NCBI GenBank assembly: GCA_016758965.1
Contig: JAEPRB010000015.1
Span: 124,001 to 188,000 of the forward strand
DNA: 64,000 bases
Reading direction: 5' to 3'
DNA from: Circinella minor
Taxonomy: Eukaryota > Mucoromycota > Mucoromycetes > Mucorales > Lichtheimiaceae
How positions within the stretch are numbered: position 1 is the first letter of the stretch; the number at the start of each line of letters is the position of its first letter. The notes under the pieces are model-generated. The model was not told where the DNA came from, did not search any database, and saw only the letters and a list, made by a program, of their open reading frames with translations. This document shows, piece after piece, positions 1-12,640 of this stretch. Both the position numbers and the translations under genes were made by a program.

Positions 1-109
1 TTCGTGTGCCACCGATTCTGAATGTATGTATGCTTTTGTGTATTTTGATAAGGAAAATAGAGAACAAATGGATTGAGTGTATTATCTTAAATTTCACTTC
101 TCTTTTTGA

Positions 110-148
<39 letters not shown>

Positions 149-554
149 TAGATAAGCCACTCTTTGACAAGCAAGAATGCGAAGAAATGCGAAATGCATA
201 TCCACTTTGTGAGAAACTCTTGACAGCATGTTATCAATTTCCATCTGCGTTAACCTGTGTTCCGCCTACTTTATATTGCGAAAGAATACGTGGTAAATAT
301 GAGGCCACTGGATTAAACCCCTACGATATTCGAAAGAAATGTACCGGCGATTCTGGCCTATGTTATGACGAAATTGATGCTATTATTAAATATGCCAATA
401 ATCCCAAAGTTCGATGGGAATTAGGCGTTAATAATGAAGCTGGAGAGTTTTATGGATATTCTAAATCTGTTAATTATCGGTTTACATTTTCAGGAGATGG
501 GTAAATGAAGGCAAAAAACAAGTAAAAATTTATAATTTATATTGTTAATTAACA

Positions 555-603
<49 letters not shown>

Positions 604-1010
604 AAAGTGCATTTGCTTTTTCCAAAGATGTCGCAGATACACTTGCTGAGAATATCCGGGTTCTCCTTTATGTCGGTGATATGGACTATATCTGCAACTG
701 GTTAGATTTCTATAAAAATAACAAACAAAAACAAAAACAGTTGATTAAACATGTAAATATATCTAACATGCATTTCTTTTTTGAAAAAAAAAAGGTATGG
801 GAATTTGGCATGGTCCAAGAAGATGGAATGGTATGGTAAACAAGGTTATGAAGAAGCAATAGTTGAATCTTGGATTAATAAAGTAACACTACAAAAGGCT
901 GGTGAAGTGCGTTCGCACGATAATTTGACATTTTTACGTGTATTTGATGCGGGACACATGGTACGTAGTATAATAATTATTTTAGACTCTTATTTTATCA
1001 GTATTGACAC

Positions 1011-1058
<48 letters not shown>

Positions 1059-1168
1059 GGTACGAAAACGATTAATTACTTACGTATCAGGTTCCTTACG
1101 ATCAACCAGAAAATTCTCTCGATTTCTTTAGTCGATGGTTAAAGAATGAACCACTAAATGAGAAATAA
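1..1168 (+). CDS. Serine carboxypeptidase (S10, CPY-like), 3' part only
   Basis: This is the C-terminal part of a peptidase family S10 vacuolar/secreted serine carboxypeptidase; the 5' part lies outside the window. Exons by splice sites and frame: 1-23, 152-500, 608-700, 795-960, 1091-1168. The protein keeps the Cys-rich insertion ([17 protein letters not shown]...), the acidic catalytic motif GDMDYICNW and the catalytic-His motif DAGHMVPYDQP, and ends NEPLNEK. Every intron falls at the same place and phase as in the complete copy at 2290-4695, so the two are tandem paralogues. The introns differ and are full of TA, TG and CT microsatellites. Nothing visible in this portion is broken, so the gene is probably functional, but the nucleophile Ser cannot be checked here. 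Confidence 0.88.
109..143. repeat. (TA)n microsatellite in carboxypeptidase intron
   Basis: Alternating TA tract within the intron at 24-151 of the first carboxypeptidase copy. The orthologous intron in the second copy has a much longer compound TC/TA/TG tract. Confidence 0.9.
557..602. repeat. Compound (TA)n(TG)n microsatellite
   Basis: A TA tract running into a TG tract inside the intron 501-607 of the first carboxypeptidase copy, ending directly before the 3' splice site TAAAG. Confidence 0.9.
1013..1054. repeat. (CT)n microsatellite, about 42 bp
   Basis: Uninterrupted CT dinucleotide tract within the last intron (961-1090) of the first carboxypeptidase copy. The corresponding intron of the second copy (4526-4614) lacks it. 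Confidence 0.92.
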
Positions 1169-2289
1169 CTATTTAGATTATTTATAAATTATACTAATAT
1201 TTTTTTATTATAAAATAATTATTCATGATATGATAGATATTATATAAGAATAATAAATAATCCATATAGGCATATTCTGTACAAACAATATACTGCAATA
1301 CTATGATGTATACTGCTTTAGTATCATCATGCGAGAAATCTCCCATGACAAATTGAGACTAATGAGAATTTTAGTTCTTGTCTCAAAAAGTGAAAAATTA
1401 CTCCTTTTGTTTATAAATTTATTTTTCTGACCAATACACTACAACATTTATCTAGCAAACAACCGTTGTTACGTATAAGACTACAGTAGTTTTTTTGTTT
1501 CACTGTGGTAATTTAATATTGTAATTCTCGCTGCAAAAAAAAAGAAACAAAAAAATATCATCATCATTAGTTCTGGATAGATTGCATTCCATACTGACAA
1601 CTAGGATAGAATATTTTAAATGGCATACGTAACAGAAATCAAAGAGGCAGTAACTCAAAAATGCTGTTCCGGAAATTATTTAAACAGTAATGTATAAATT
1701 CCGATGATAATGAAGATAGTAGTCAAACTTGTTCTTCAGCAGCAAATAAATAAAAAATTCTTAAAATGACATAAATTAGATAATACATAGTCGACATTAT
1801 TATTGAAGGTCATTAAATGCATACATAAGTGAAACTATGATAATAATCGTTGTTGGTCAGAATAAATGATAATATAATCTGAAAGAAATGGAACTGGTGG
1901 TAGTATCTGTTTGCCATTTTATGCGTAGAGCAGTTTACTGCGAAAATGAACAATAGAATGATCGACTATACACTATTTATGTTGAATATACAGAACGTCA
2001 AAAAAAAGGGGGGCCATAATGCTTTGTGTGATATATATTTCAAATATTCATCCGGAGAATGTATTTTATACCATGGAATTTGCTTATTTTAATATATAGA
2101 TTCTGTAGAATCCGTATCATATTTCTCAAGAACTTTGCTACACACACTAAGCAACGGCAACATGTCCGATTCTCCGTTCAGTTTGATTCACCTTACCCTA
2201 GTTACACAACAGCAAACATAATGTGATTGACTTTTTTTTGTAGTAACATATTTCGGTCTATTCTTTTTCGCATATTCGTATTATTTATT
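1169..2289. other. Intergenic region between tandem carboxypeptidase genes
   Basis: About 1.1 kb of AT-rich DNA holding the 3' end of the first copy (AATAAA-like elements around 1249-1262) and the upstream region of the second. I see no ORF, RNA gene or repeat structure that stands out. Confidence 0.6.
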
Positions 2290-2588
2290 ATGCGTTTTTC
2301 CTCTACTCGATTATTATCCCTTGCAGCGACTGCAGCAGCATGGGCTACAGCATACGCTGATATGGGATTCTTTGACCAAACTGAGTTGGAGCAGTGGCCT
2401 GTAACTTCTGATCGTCACAATTCCTTTGTTGTCCCTGAGCAGCACGAACAACAGCCTATACGTGCACAGGAATTCCGAGTGTTACGAAATGACAGAATAA
2501 AAAACTATGCTGTTCGTATAAAGTCCCCTGTTTCATGTGAAGAAGGTGTGCAAGTAAGTTATAATAAAATATTACAATTAAGTTGAAA

Positions 2589-2621
<33 letters not shown>

Positions 2622-3559
2622 AATGAATATATAAAGTACTCTGGTTATATAGACAACTTTGAAACAGACGATCATTTTTTCTTTTGGTTCTTCGAATCTC
2701 GTTCTTCACCTACTACTGATCCTGTTGTTTTATGGTTAAATGGTGGACCGGTAAGAAGAGAAAAAAATGGTCTTCATTATACATTGAAACACTACTCCTG
2801 ACACATTATGTTTTTATATGAATTATACGATAGGGATGTAGTTCCATGATGGGTGCCTGGATGGAATTGGGGTAAGCTGATAAGGATTTTATTATTTTAA
2901 CTTTACAAACTATACTGCTATCACAGCAATAAGATCTAATAAAAATTCTACATATAGACCTTGCTTGGTGGATAAGTCTGGTAATAGCACAGTTCGTAAT
3001 GAGCATAGTTGGAATTCCGTTGCCAACATTGTTTTCTTGGATCAGGTACCTTATTTTGATATATTTTTCATTTTTATACAAATTCTTTCTTCTAAAATAT
3101 ATATAATCCTTCTATGTGTTGCATATAAAAGCCTGTGAATGTTGGATACAGTTATGGTAAATCAGAAATCAGAAACTCCAAAGAATCTGCTCGTGATGTA
3201 GCGGCCTTTTTACAACTATTTTTTGGTGAATTCCCTCAATATGGCGATAATCCATTCCATATTTCCGGTGAATCTTATGGTATATTTATTTCATATTTAT
3301 ATTAATAAACACAGCAAAGCTTTCTCGAAACTAACTAGTTCTTTTTTTTTTTTTTTTTTGGCATACTACAACAATCTCCAGGTGGACATTACCTACCTGC
3401 TTTAGCAACAGAACTCATTCGTCAAAACAAAGAGGCAGAACAAGGCCATATTCATATTCCTTTTGAATCCATGTTGATAGGTAATGGCTGGACCGAACCC
3501 CGAACTCAACTTCAACATTATGAAACTTACTCGTGTGATAACGATTCTAAATGTAAGTT

Positions 3560-3642
<83 letters not shown>

Positions 3643-4695
3643 TTTTTTGCATGTATACACTGTATGAGGAGTGAGTTACGAGTATAAATATCTTTTGGTA
3701 AGCGTGTTGTATATTTAAAGCTATACAATTTTTTTAATATATATATAGATAAACCTATTTATGATGAACAAGAATGTGAAGAAATGCGAAATACATATCC
3801 ACGTTGTGAAAGCCTCATGACAGCCTGTTACAAGTACCCATCACCAATAACATGTGTTCCTGCTAATTTATACTGCGAAAAAACTCAACAAGGCAACTTT
3901 GGTGCTACTGGTTTAAATCCTTATGATATTCGAAAGAAATGTACTGGTGAATCTGGACTTTGTTATGATGAGATCGATGCTATTAGTAAATATGCCAATG
4001 ACCCCGAACTTCGATGGGAACTGGGTGTCGACAATGAAGCTGGAGAATATAATGGATGTTCAGAATCTGTTGGGCATTTATTTTCTCTGACAGGAGATGG
4101 GTAAAGTAAAATAGAGGCAAATTGAAGAAATAATATAAAGTTCATGCAGTAATTAACTTATTTTTTATTTATATATGTGTAAAGTGCGCTTGATTTCTCT
4201 CAAGATGTTGCAGATACACTTGCTGAAGATGTTAGAGTACTTCTTTACGTTGGTGACATGGACTGGATTTGCAATTGGTTAGATTAAAAATGAAAATAAC
4301 AGATAAAAAGACAACTGATCAACATGTAAATATAACTAACAATTTTCTTTTAAAAAAAGGTATGGCAATTTAGCATGGTCCCAGAATATGGAATGGCCTG
4401 GTAAACAAGGTTATACAGCAGCCTCGGTTGAACCTTGGTTCAATAAAATAACACTCCAAAAGGCCGGTGAAGTCCGTTCGCATGATAATTTGACATTTTT
4501 ACGTGTATTTGACGCGGGACACATGGTAAGAATTTATTTAAAAGAAGCATTAAGTTAAAGACAAATCGTTTCCTCTTTCATTCTAATCGGGATATTAATT
4601 TTTATATAAAATAGGTACCTTATGACCAACCCGAGAATGCATTAGACTTTTTTACAAGATGGCTTCAAAATGAACCTCTTGCAGGGGAACAGTAA
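2290..4695 (+). CDS. Serine carboxypeptidase (S10, carboxypeptidase Y-like), complete
   Basis: Predicted 504-residue S10 serine carboxypeptidase, which removes C-terminal amino acids from peptides in the vacuole or secretory pathway. Exons: 2290-2553, 2637-2750, 2834-2871, 2958-3045, 3132-3279, 3382-3552, 3749-4100, 4185-4277, 4360-4525, 4615-4695. The start at 2290 opens a typical signal peptide ([23 protein letters not shown]) followed by a propeptide-like stretch. Family motifs in order: WLNGGPGCSS (oxyanion region), GESYGGHY with the nucleophile near Ser216, the GDMDWICNW acidic motif near 415-423, and DAGHMVPYDQP with the catalytic His near 477. Length fits fungal CPY. It lies directly downstream of a paralogue with identical intron positions. 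Vacuolar versus secreted location cannot be decided from sequence alone. Confidence 0.93.
2590..2619. repeat. Poly-A tract (30 A) in intron 1 of carboxypeptidase
   Basis: A pure run of 30 A residues within the intron 2554-2636, immediately upstream of an ACTAATG branch-point-like sequence and 17 bases before the 3' splice site. It replaces the usual pyrimidine-rich stretch. Confidence 0.9.
3559..3642. repeat. Triple compound microsatellite (TC)n(TA)n(TG)n
   Basis: Three consecutive dinucleotide tracts (TC about 3559-3584, TA to about 3617, TG to about 3642) in the intron 3553-3748 of the complete carboxypeptidase gene. It sits at the same intron position as the TA tract at 109-143 in the other copy. 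Confidence 0.92.
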
Positions 4696-4956
4696 TATTA
4701 AATAGTCTTTTGAATGTATGCTATATTAAATTGTGATAGTTGAAGCTAATAAAAAGACATGCTATGACTATTGCTATTGTTCCTGATACAATAACTTGTA
4801 ACTGTATCAACTTTTTTAATCTCCACCTGCATTGATTTTCAAGCTGCTTATTGTTCGTCGGGCTTTTTTTTTTCTCTCACAGTCAACCTAACTGTTCCTT
4901 ATCTGGCATATTTCTTTCCCTGTTCTTCTTTTTCTTTCTCACTCTTGTTTGACAAA

Positions 4957-7541
4957 ATGGCATTCAACAATGTTAATCTCGATCAAAATGAAACATTATC
5001 TTCAGAATTCAAAGTGATCAATGACTCAGTTCATGGTAATAAAAAAAAAGAACAAAGACAAGTAGCTAGCTTAAGAATATTGACAAGAACATATTGACTC
5101 ATGTTTGTTGACTACAACAGGTCATATTAAGTTGGATAAATATAGCTTTGAATTCATCGACACTGTTCAGTTTCAACGTCTTCGAGATTTAAAACAGGTA
5201 GAATATGTCTTCTTTTTTTCCCCATAACAAACTTTTCAATTTCTACAAATAAAGTCATTAAAAGAAAGTTGTTTAAATCACTTTGCAGATGGGTTCAAGT
5301 TATTTTGTATTTCCTGGTGCGAGTCATAATCGATTTGAACATTCAATTGGTATATTAATAGCTTTGAATTTGACCATGAAAAAATGGAGGGAGAGGATTC
5401 TGACTATATACTGGGCTTAGTTTAGTAATGATAAATGAATGTGATTTGCTTTTTTTTTATTAGGCGTATCTTATCTTGCTGGTACTCTAGTTGAACGGTT
5501 TCAAAAGGATCAGCCTGAGCTATGTATTACTGAGGATGAAGTGAAATGTGTAAAGTTAGCAGGGTAATAAATTTTTGATAATAATTTTGATATATCTTTA
5601 TATGTACTATAAGATTGTTTTATAGTATAATTAATTGTATGTCATTTATTATTTTAGACTTTGTCATGACCTCGGTATGTAAAAGATCTCAGTTTGAAAG
5701 TGATCCTTTAAACACGAATATTAACCGATACATACTGTTAGGACACGGCCCATTTAGTCATGTTTTTGATAATGAAGTGATGCCAAAAGCTCGGTACGTA
5801 ATATTTTCTATCTCAAAAAGTAGATTCTAGCTTATTTAAGGAATTGAAAACAAAAACAATGTGCAAAATATTAACAAAAATACAACTTATATAGACCAAG
5901 TTTACAATGGTCACATGAAGAAGCATCTGAGATGATGTTGGAATATTTAATTGATGACAATAATATCGATATTGAACGGAATGAAATCAACTTGATAAAA
6001 GATTTAATTGCGGTAAGGAAGAAAGAAGAAAAAGAGCATATTATCTAAGAGAATAATTATATCATTGACTTGATAGTTATTTACTTATATATGTTAATAA
6101 TAACAAAACAAAAAAAAGGGTACTCCTCGATCGAAAAGGTACACCATTTATCATCTTTCGACAGTAAAGCAAGCGAATTAAATGATATAATAGTTATTAA
6201 TATAATTTATATATAGTCAATATGATGAACGATGTTTTCTTTTTGACATTGTAGCTAATAAACGAAATAGTGTTGATGTGGATAAATTTGATTATATTGA
6301 ACGTGATGCCCAAAATCTTGGTTTACGTAGTTCATATGATGCAAAACGACTTTTGATGTATAGTCGTATTGTTAATAATGAAATTTGTTATCATCATAAA
6401 GAAGTAGTGAGTAAATAAGTGCTTTATTGTTTTGAAAAATACTTTACTTTTCTTATTTTAATAAGAATAAATTACTCATTTGTAAAATAACTAGTATAAT
6501 TTATACGAGATGTTTTATACAAGGTATAGTCTTTTTAAGCGTATTTATACGCATCGTGTTGGTAAGAATATTTTCTTATTTGTCTTTATGATTACTACCA
6601 AGCTACATTTATGACTAAGTTATAAACCTTGTTATTGTAGCCGAAGCGATTGAGATGATGATTACCGATACAATGATAGAAGCAGGTAACGGATAACTTT
6701 ATAACAAATTGAAAAAAAAACAAGACAATATTTATACCATGATAAAACAAAACTATAGATTCCACTCTCGGCATTACTTCTGCAGTTGACACACCAGCAG
6801 ATTACTTAAACTTGACGGATGATATCCTTCGTGTTATTGAACGTTCCAAAACTATAGAATTGAAAAAAGCGCGTACACTTATGCGTCGTTTACGAACAAG
6901 AGACTTGTACAAATTTGTTGATGAACTCTTGTTACCTACCCAATTAGCAGGCCATATTAACAAGGTATATATATACTACAATCCTTTGTTAATTATTAAC
7001 CAAGAAATAGGAAAATTATTATTTCTCTCTAAATAGCGCCAATATTTTTACTCTTAGAATACAATTACGGAAACTGAAATTGTTTCTTATCAAAGTACCA
7101 ATGATCATTTGACAAAAGATGATGTTATTGTAAAGTGGGTTAAAATTAACTATGCCATGAAAGATAGAAACCCTGTAGACTCCATTCGCTTCTATTCCAA
7201 ATTCAATGCTCAAGGTATACATATATATATTGCATCATAACAGGGAATTTTACAGATGATGATGGGAGTAAAAATTAATAGTTAATGTTTGCTTATTATT
7301 ATGCAATAATCCGTATTCTACAGAATCTTTTACTATTCCAAAGCAGCAAGTATCTTATATGATTCCCCAGCAATTTGAAGAAATTATTGTGCGCGTTTTC
7401 ACAAGAAATCCACACAAGGTGACAGCTATTCAAAAGGCATTCCGGCGACTTTTAAAGAGTATTTTACCTTCTGAGTCCAATGCTCAACCTAGTGCTGCGC
7501 TGACAATTCCCTATGATTATGATCAAAAGTCGTCAGATTAA
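4957..7541 (+). CDS. SAMHD1-like HD-domain dNTP triphosphohydrolase
   Basis: Predicted 463-residue HD-superfamily phosphohydrolase of the SAMHD1/dGTPase group, which cleaves dNTPs to nucleoside and triphosphate. Exons: 4957-5035, 5121-5197, 5289-5349, 5464-5563, 5658-5674, 5742-5793, 5895-6012, 6119-6138, 6217-6406, 6510-6561, 6641-6685, 6759-6964, 7058-7214, 7324-7541. It starts directly at the HD domain ([12 protein letters not shown]), with no SAM domain. The metal-site residues are present: R67 and H70 in SHNRFEHS, H109/D110 in [12 protein letters not shown], and D202 in FDYIERD. D40, Q45 and R48 in [10 protein letters not shown] match human SAMHD1 positions that contact the regulatory GTP. 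IVANKRN and the [15 protein letters not shown] block are also recognisable. Two exons are only 17 and 20 nt long. Exact substrate range and cellular role are inference. Confidence 0.92.
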
Positions 7542-8756
7542 AAAGACAACAATCAAGGAGTTTACAAGGTATGGATGGAAACGAGGTAGTGAAAAAATGA
7601 AATGGAAATTGTAAATAATTAGTTCATAAATTTGCGCTTGTTAAGAATCTGCAGTTTAATCTTCTTTAACCCCCCCGAAAAAAAAACTAAAAGCCTATTT
7701 GAATATATAAAATTATAATAAATGCATTTGCCTAGCTTCTTATTGAAATAGCTCTATAATTTTATCTGTTATCAAGTCTTCTTGTTACTTGATATGTTGG
7801 TAATTTTTTAACAACTAATTATAGCATTACACACTACTGGAATCGAAGTACTATGAGATAATTACTTTAGAATTATCTACGTAGGAAGAAATAAAATAGT
7901 TCCAGCAGCGTTATTATTCAAAGCCAAAGGAAGGCGTTTCTTACGTACCATGGGTAAATTCCTATAAATAGTGTTATTGCTATTCTTGCAAATTTAATAT
8001 ACAAAATTGTTAGTACACCACTTTTTGAAAAATACATCTTATACGTAATAAGTAACTCGACGGGTATTATTATTTACTCTGAAAAGTAACCTTGACGTAT
8101 CACATCATCACATAGTACGTAAAGCAGCAGTAGTTATTAGCTTTAAGAATTATAAATTATGGTATTTCTATTTGAAAAGTTGTCATGATTACGTTTAAAA
8201 GTAAAATATGAAGATATATATGTATTTATATTATACATACCACGTATGTAGAGTATTTTCCTAACTTGGGTATATTTTTTTTTGTTCTTTATCATAGAAT
8301 CTGGAACTTATTTATATTAGCTTCAATTTTAAACTTGCCGATCCCAAAATCAGAAATCCTCTATTTGTATTACAATACAGAGTCTTTTGAAGGGCACTAT
8401 TTTTTCGTTATAGATTTATGGGATTGCCTTTGTAACTACATATCAATTGATTAATAAGTCATCTTGACTAACGCTATATTTAGCCAAGATGGACATATTA
8501 CCACAACAACGTTATATATGCAGTGGGTGACGGATCGGAACTTCCACTTACCAAAAATATTCACGATACACAAAGTTTTCGGAGTTCAGCTGCCATGCAA
8601 ACGAAAGCCTAAAGGATGGTTTGCGTTTTGCCTCTTTCTCTCCATATTTTTTTTTAAAAAAAAGACACTCGAGAAGATCTTGTAAACGATATAGAAAACT
8701 TCTCATTTTTTTCTTTTTCTTTTTGTTTTTCTCTCAACAATCATCTTCCCACCTAA
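7542..8756. other. Intergenic region, HD hydrolase to ArfGAP
   Basis: About 1.2 kb of AT-rich DNA between two genes on the same strand. The last 100 bp are pyrimidine-rich (TTTCTTTTTCTTTTTG), as expected close to a fungal start site. Short open frames at 8266-8685 show no recognisable domain and are treated as chance. Confidence 0.55.
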
Positions 8757-11700
8757 ATGCCAGCACTTGATTTAAAAGGGTGTTTAGAAGACTCACCTAC
8801 TTTTCGTAAACGTGTCAATTCTCATGAAGAAAGTATTCAAAACCTTGAAGCGTCTCTCAAGTCCATTTTAAAACTTGCTCGCTCCCAAGTAAATCTTTCC
8901 AGTGGTAATATGATACTCTTTTTTTAATAATGAATACTCTATCTTAAAAATTATTCAGGAAAGCAAGTGGAGGGGGAAAGATATATAAAAGTAAAAAATA
9001 AGATAAAAAGAAACTGATATGAAAAAAAAAATCCATATACAATAGAATACAGTTTACGTCAACAAGAACTTGCTTTAGGCTTTTTGACATTTGGTCAGTC
9101 CCAAGATGACCCCATCGTTGGTAAATTACAAATAATAGTGGACTTTTTTTTTCATTGTTGTTAGGTTTTTCTTTAGCAACCATATAAGAAAAGAAATTTA
9201 TATTTAATTTTCTCCTTTTCTTTTTTTTCTAGCACACGCCCTGGAAAAGTTTGGCAAATCGATGCTTGAAGTGGAAAAATGCCGCCATATGTTTGTAAGT
9301 TTGTGTATCGTGTTTTTTTGGTGCATATTTGATTGCTTAGTTGAGAGCAGATAAAGGTATACATGTATACTAATGAAACGGGAAATTATAGAATTCGCAC
9401 GTTGCAAGTACATTTATAGATCCATTAGAAAAATTCATGAAGGAAACAGTATCACCTGTCAAGGTACACAATTATTGTCATGGACAAATATATATATATA
9501 CCACCTATGGTTGTCATGGTAACTTATTGATTGTTTTTTGATGTCTAAATATAGGATATTAAAAAACGATTCGAAAAATCAAGTGATGATGTGGATTCAG
9601 CAATGAGCAAGTATATGTCAAAAAAACCAAGAGATCCAACTATATCCGAGGCATGTGTAGCATTTTTGTGTGCTTTAAAACTTTTTTTCTTTTTATTGTT
9701 TTAAAAAATAATCCTAAAAGTGATGGCAGCTTATGGAACCTGGATAGGCTGCAAACGAATTAGCTGATACAAGAAAAGGATTTCATCAAGTATACATGGA
9801 ATATGTACAGACTTTAAACGATGTTGAGGCAAAGAAAAAAGTGGATTATATGGAAAATGTAAATAAGCTCATTTGATTGTTTTTTTTTTACTCAAAAAAA
9901 AAGGGAAGGGTTACGTTAATGGATGAATGAGTAAATAAATAATTGTTGGTGTTATAGGTACTCGCTTACATGTACACCGAATCAGTATTTCATCATCAGA
10001 GTTACGAAATTTTGAAAGATCTTGAACCATATATGCGTGATCTAACAGGTATTATAATAATAACAAAAATTTGTGTGCTAACTCGTCAAAAAAAAAAAGG
10101 AAATGGTGTAACCAAATCTCGATTACTTTTTTCCCAATTTATATTTAGGGTTGCTTCATGATGTAAGTTATTTTTTTTCTCCGGTTTTATGGTTAAACGG
10201 TATAATATATATATAAGGTATTAAACATGGATTGGGTATGCATATATAGTCACGACAACGATATGTTGAAGAAACGGTTGAAAGTCGTACATATCAAGAT
10301 ACATGTGCACAAGTACGTTTGCTAGATGACTGAAACTAATAATATATTTCGTCAACAATACTAATAATACTAACTTCTGGAAAAAAAAAGAATGCTGCAT
10401 CAGAATATAGTCCAATGCATGGTGGCGTGCCAGGATCGCCATTGACGACAACACAGCCATCATCCCCAGCAGTATCAAAATCGGGTTATTTGTTTGAACG
10501 AAGAGGGGGACGCGTGTTGCAAAGCTGGGTTCGTAAATATTTTATTATCGATGGAGAAGAATTAAAATGCACTTATCGTGGACCTAAGGTATGTCGTTTG
10601 CATAGTCTTAATTTATAACAAATTCAAGTTCAGCTTTTATGTTATGTATACTGATTCAACCAACATGATCATTTTTTAATACCTACACAATAGCAACCGA
10701 AAGATGATGATCTACCAACATCATACAATTTACGTGTATGTAGTGTAAAACTTACTGATAGTTATGATCGACGATTTTGCTTTGAATTGATTTCACCAGT
10801 ACGGTAAGGTTATCAAATAGAATAATTATATTAAAAGATTGGAATACTGTAAACCAAAGATTTTTTTTTTTATTGAGGAATGGATTTTGTTTATTTTTAT
10901 TAGAATTTTGGTATTACAAGCTGAAAATGAACAGGATATGCATGAATGGGTGGATTGTTTAAGGATGGCAAATCAAATGGCATTAAATTCAGATAATGCT
11001 ATGCCTGAACCTGTCACTTCTTTCCGGGTAAGTTTTTATTTTTAATTTTATGTTTTATTTTTTTCTACCTGGGATCATTGGAATCAACATTTTTTTTTAT
11101 CCTTACCAACTAGTATCATAACATATACATGATCTCTTTATTTATTATATTTTTAGGGTCCCTCTGATTCGTCACCAAAGTCCAAATTAAAAGAGTTTTC
11201 ATCCACAAATTCTGAAACTGACCAACTGCTTTTGAAAACACTACGTGAAGAACCAGGAAATGATATTTGTGCAGATTGTGGCGCGCAAGGATCGGAGTGG
11301 GCTAGTACAAATCTTGGTGTTATTGTATGTATTGAATGCTCAGGTATTCATCGAAGTTTGGGTGTTCATGTTAGTAAAGTACGATCTCTTGCGCTTGATA
11401 AGTGGGATTCAGAAACTATCGAGGTAATTGAGTTTTTTTTTATTATATGTTTTATTAACTTGTATTTGGACACATTATAAAGAAAAAATGAATTATATTC
11501 TTATTGTAATAATTTTTTAATACTAATGTGGGACGATCCACTTTTTTTTTGTACAAATAGATAATGCTTCGACTTGGCAATACAGTTGCGAATGAAATAT
11601 TCCAAGAATCAGTTCCACAACATATGGAAGGCTTCCGTATTAATCCAGATTCCACACGGTTAGTGATCAAATTATATATATGTATATACATTATTAACGG

Positions 11701-12640
11701 TTTGTTCGATTAATCTCATTCTTGAAAACAATACGTTCTATGTATCTACGTTTTTATTAGACCAGAACGAGATTTATGGATAACTGAGAAATATGTAAAA
11801 CGATCCTTTGTGGCATGCAAAAACGAAGATGAAGAAGAACTTAACCAGGTAAAATAATAATAATAACACTTGCAAATGAAAAGAAGGTGTGAAACAAAGA
11901 TAAAGAAAATTAAAAGAGTGGTTATTATGAAACATAATAGGGATTATGGAATGCTGTGACAGATTCACATCTTGCAGAGGCTTTACGCTGTCTTGCTCAT
12001 GGAGCTAAAGTTGACTATAAGAATCCAGACCATGAAGGACAAACAGCTTTACATAAAGCAGCTGAGCAAAGTGATGAAATTGCTGTGGAATTCTTGCTAC
12101 AATGGTTTAGTGATGTGAATCAAAAAGATGACAAGGATTGGACTAGCCTTCATTATGCAGCTGCAAATAATAATGTAAGACTCGTATTGGCTTTACTGAA
12201 GCGCCATGCAAAAGCAGATGTCAAGGATAAAGATGGGAAGGTAACAAAAAAAAAGAATTCTCATTATCATAGATACCTGTATAATTTTATTATTTATTAT
12301 TTAATTGACATTTACGTATATAATATATATATATATATATATATAGTCACCACTTGATCTTGCTGTTGATAAACAAAATGTACAAGCTGTTACAGCACTT
12401 CGTCTTTTTGCATTTGATAAACAACATAATTCATCACCTGCCAGTTCACTAGACTTTGGATTTCGGGAAGCCATGTCTTCATTCAAGTTAGATAGATCCA
12501 GTTATGGTAGCTCACATTCTGCTTTAGATTTACGACAAACAACTTCTGAATTCTCTCCCAATGAGAGAGACATAGTATTAAATGATGATCAAAACCACAA
12601 ATTACTTCATCCATCAGGGGGAAATGGCGGTGATATTTAA
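8757..12640 (+). CDS. BAR-PH-ArfGAP-ankyrin protein (ACAP/centaurin-beta type)
   Basis: Predicted 736-residue Arf GTPase-activating protein of the ACAP class, acting on Arf GTPases at curved membranes. Exons: 8757-8904, 9046-9120, 9233-9294, 9392-9463, 9555-9650, 9748-9858, 9958-10048, 10149-10162, 10250-10312, 10391-10588, 10694-10803, 10904-11027, 11157-11423, 11561-11658, 11761-11848, 11941-12240, 12347-12640. Domains in order: BAR (about 1-245), PH (about 275-375, from SGYLFERR), ArfGAP (about 408-530) with C426-X2-C429-X16-C446-X2-C449 and the catalytic Arg454 in SGIHRSLG, then ankyrin repeats (about 540-660, [10 protein letters not shown] and [10 protein letters not shown]) and a Ser-rich tail. 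Exon 8 is only 14 nt. The intron after 9650 appears to start with GC; any GT choice there breaks the frame. Domain order is the full ACAP order. Confidence 0.93.

Noticed and set aside
6535..6561. Start of exon 10 of the HD hydrolase at the AG before GTATAG (6525)
   Set aside because: That acceptor gives an immediate stop. The upstream acceptor at 6509 keeps frame and adds MFYTR, which matches the MFHTR block of SAMHD1.
8266..8685. Two short open frames upstream of the ArfGAP gene
   Set aside because: No domain, no link by splice sites to the downstream gene, and one is dominated by Phe/Leu/Lys codons; treated as chance.
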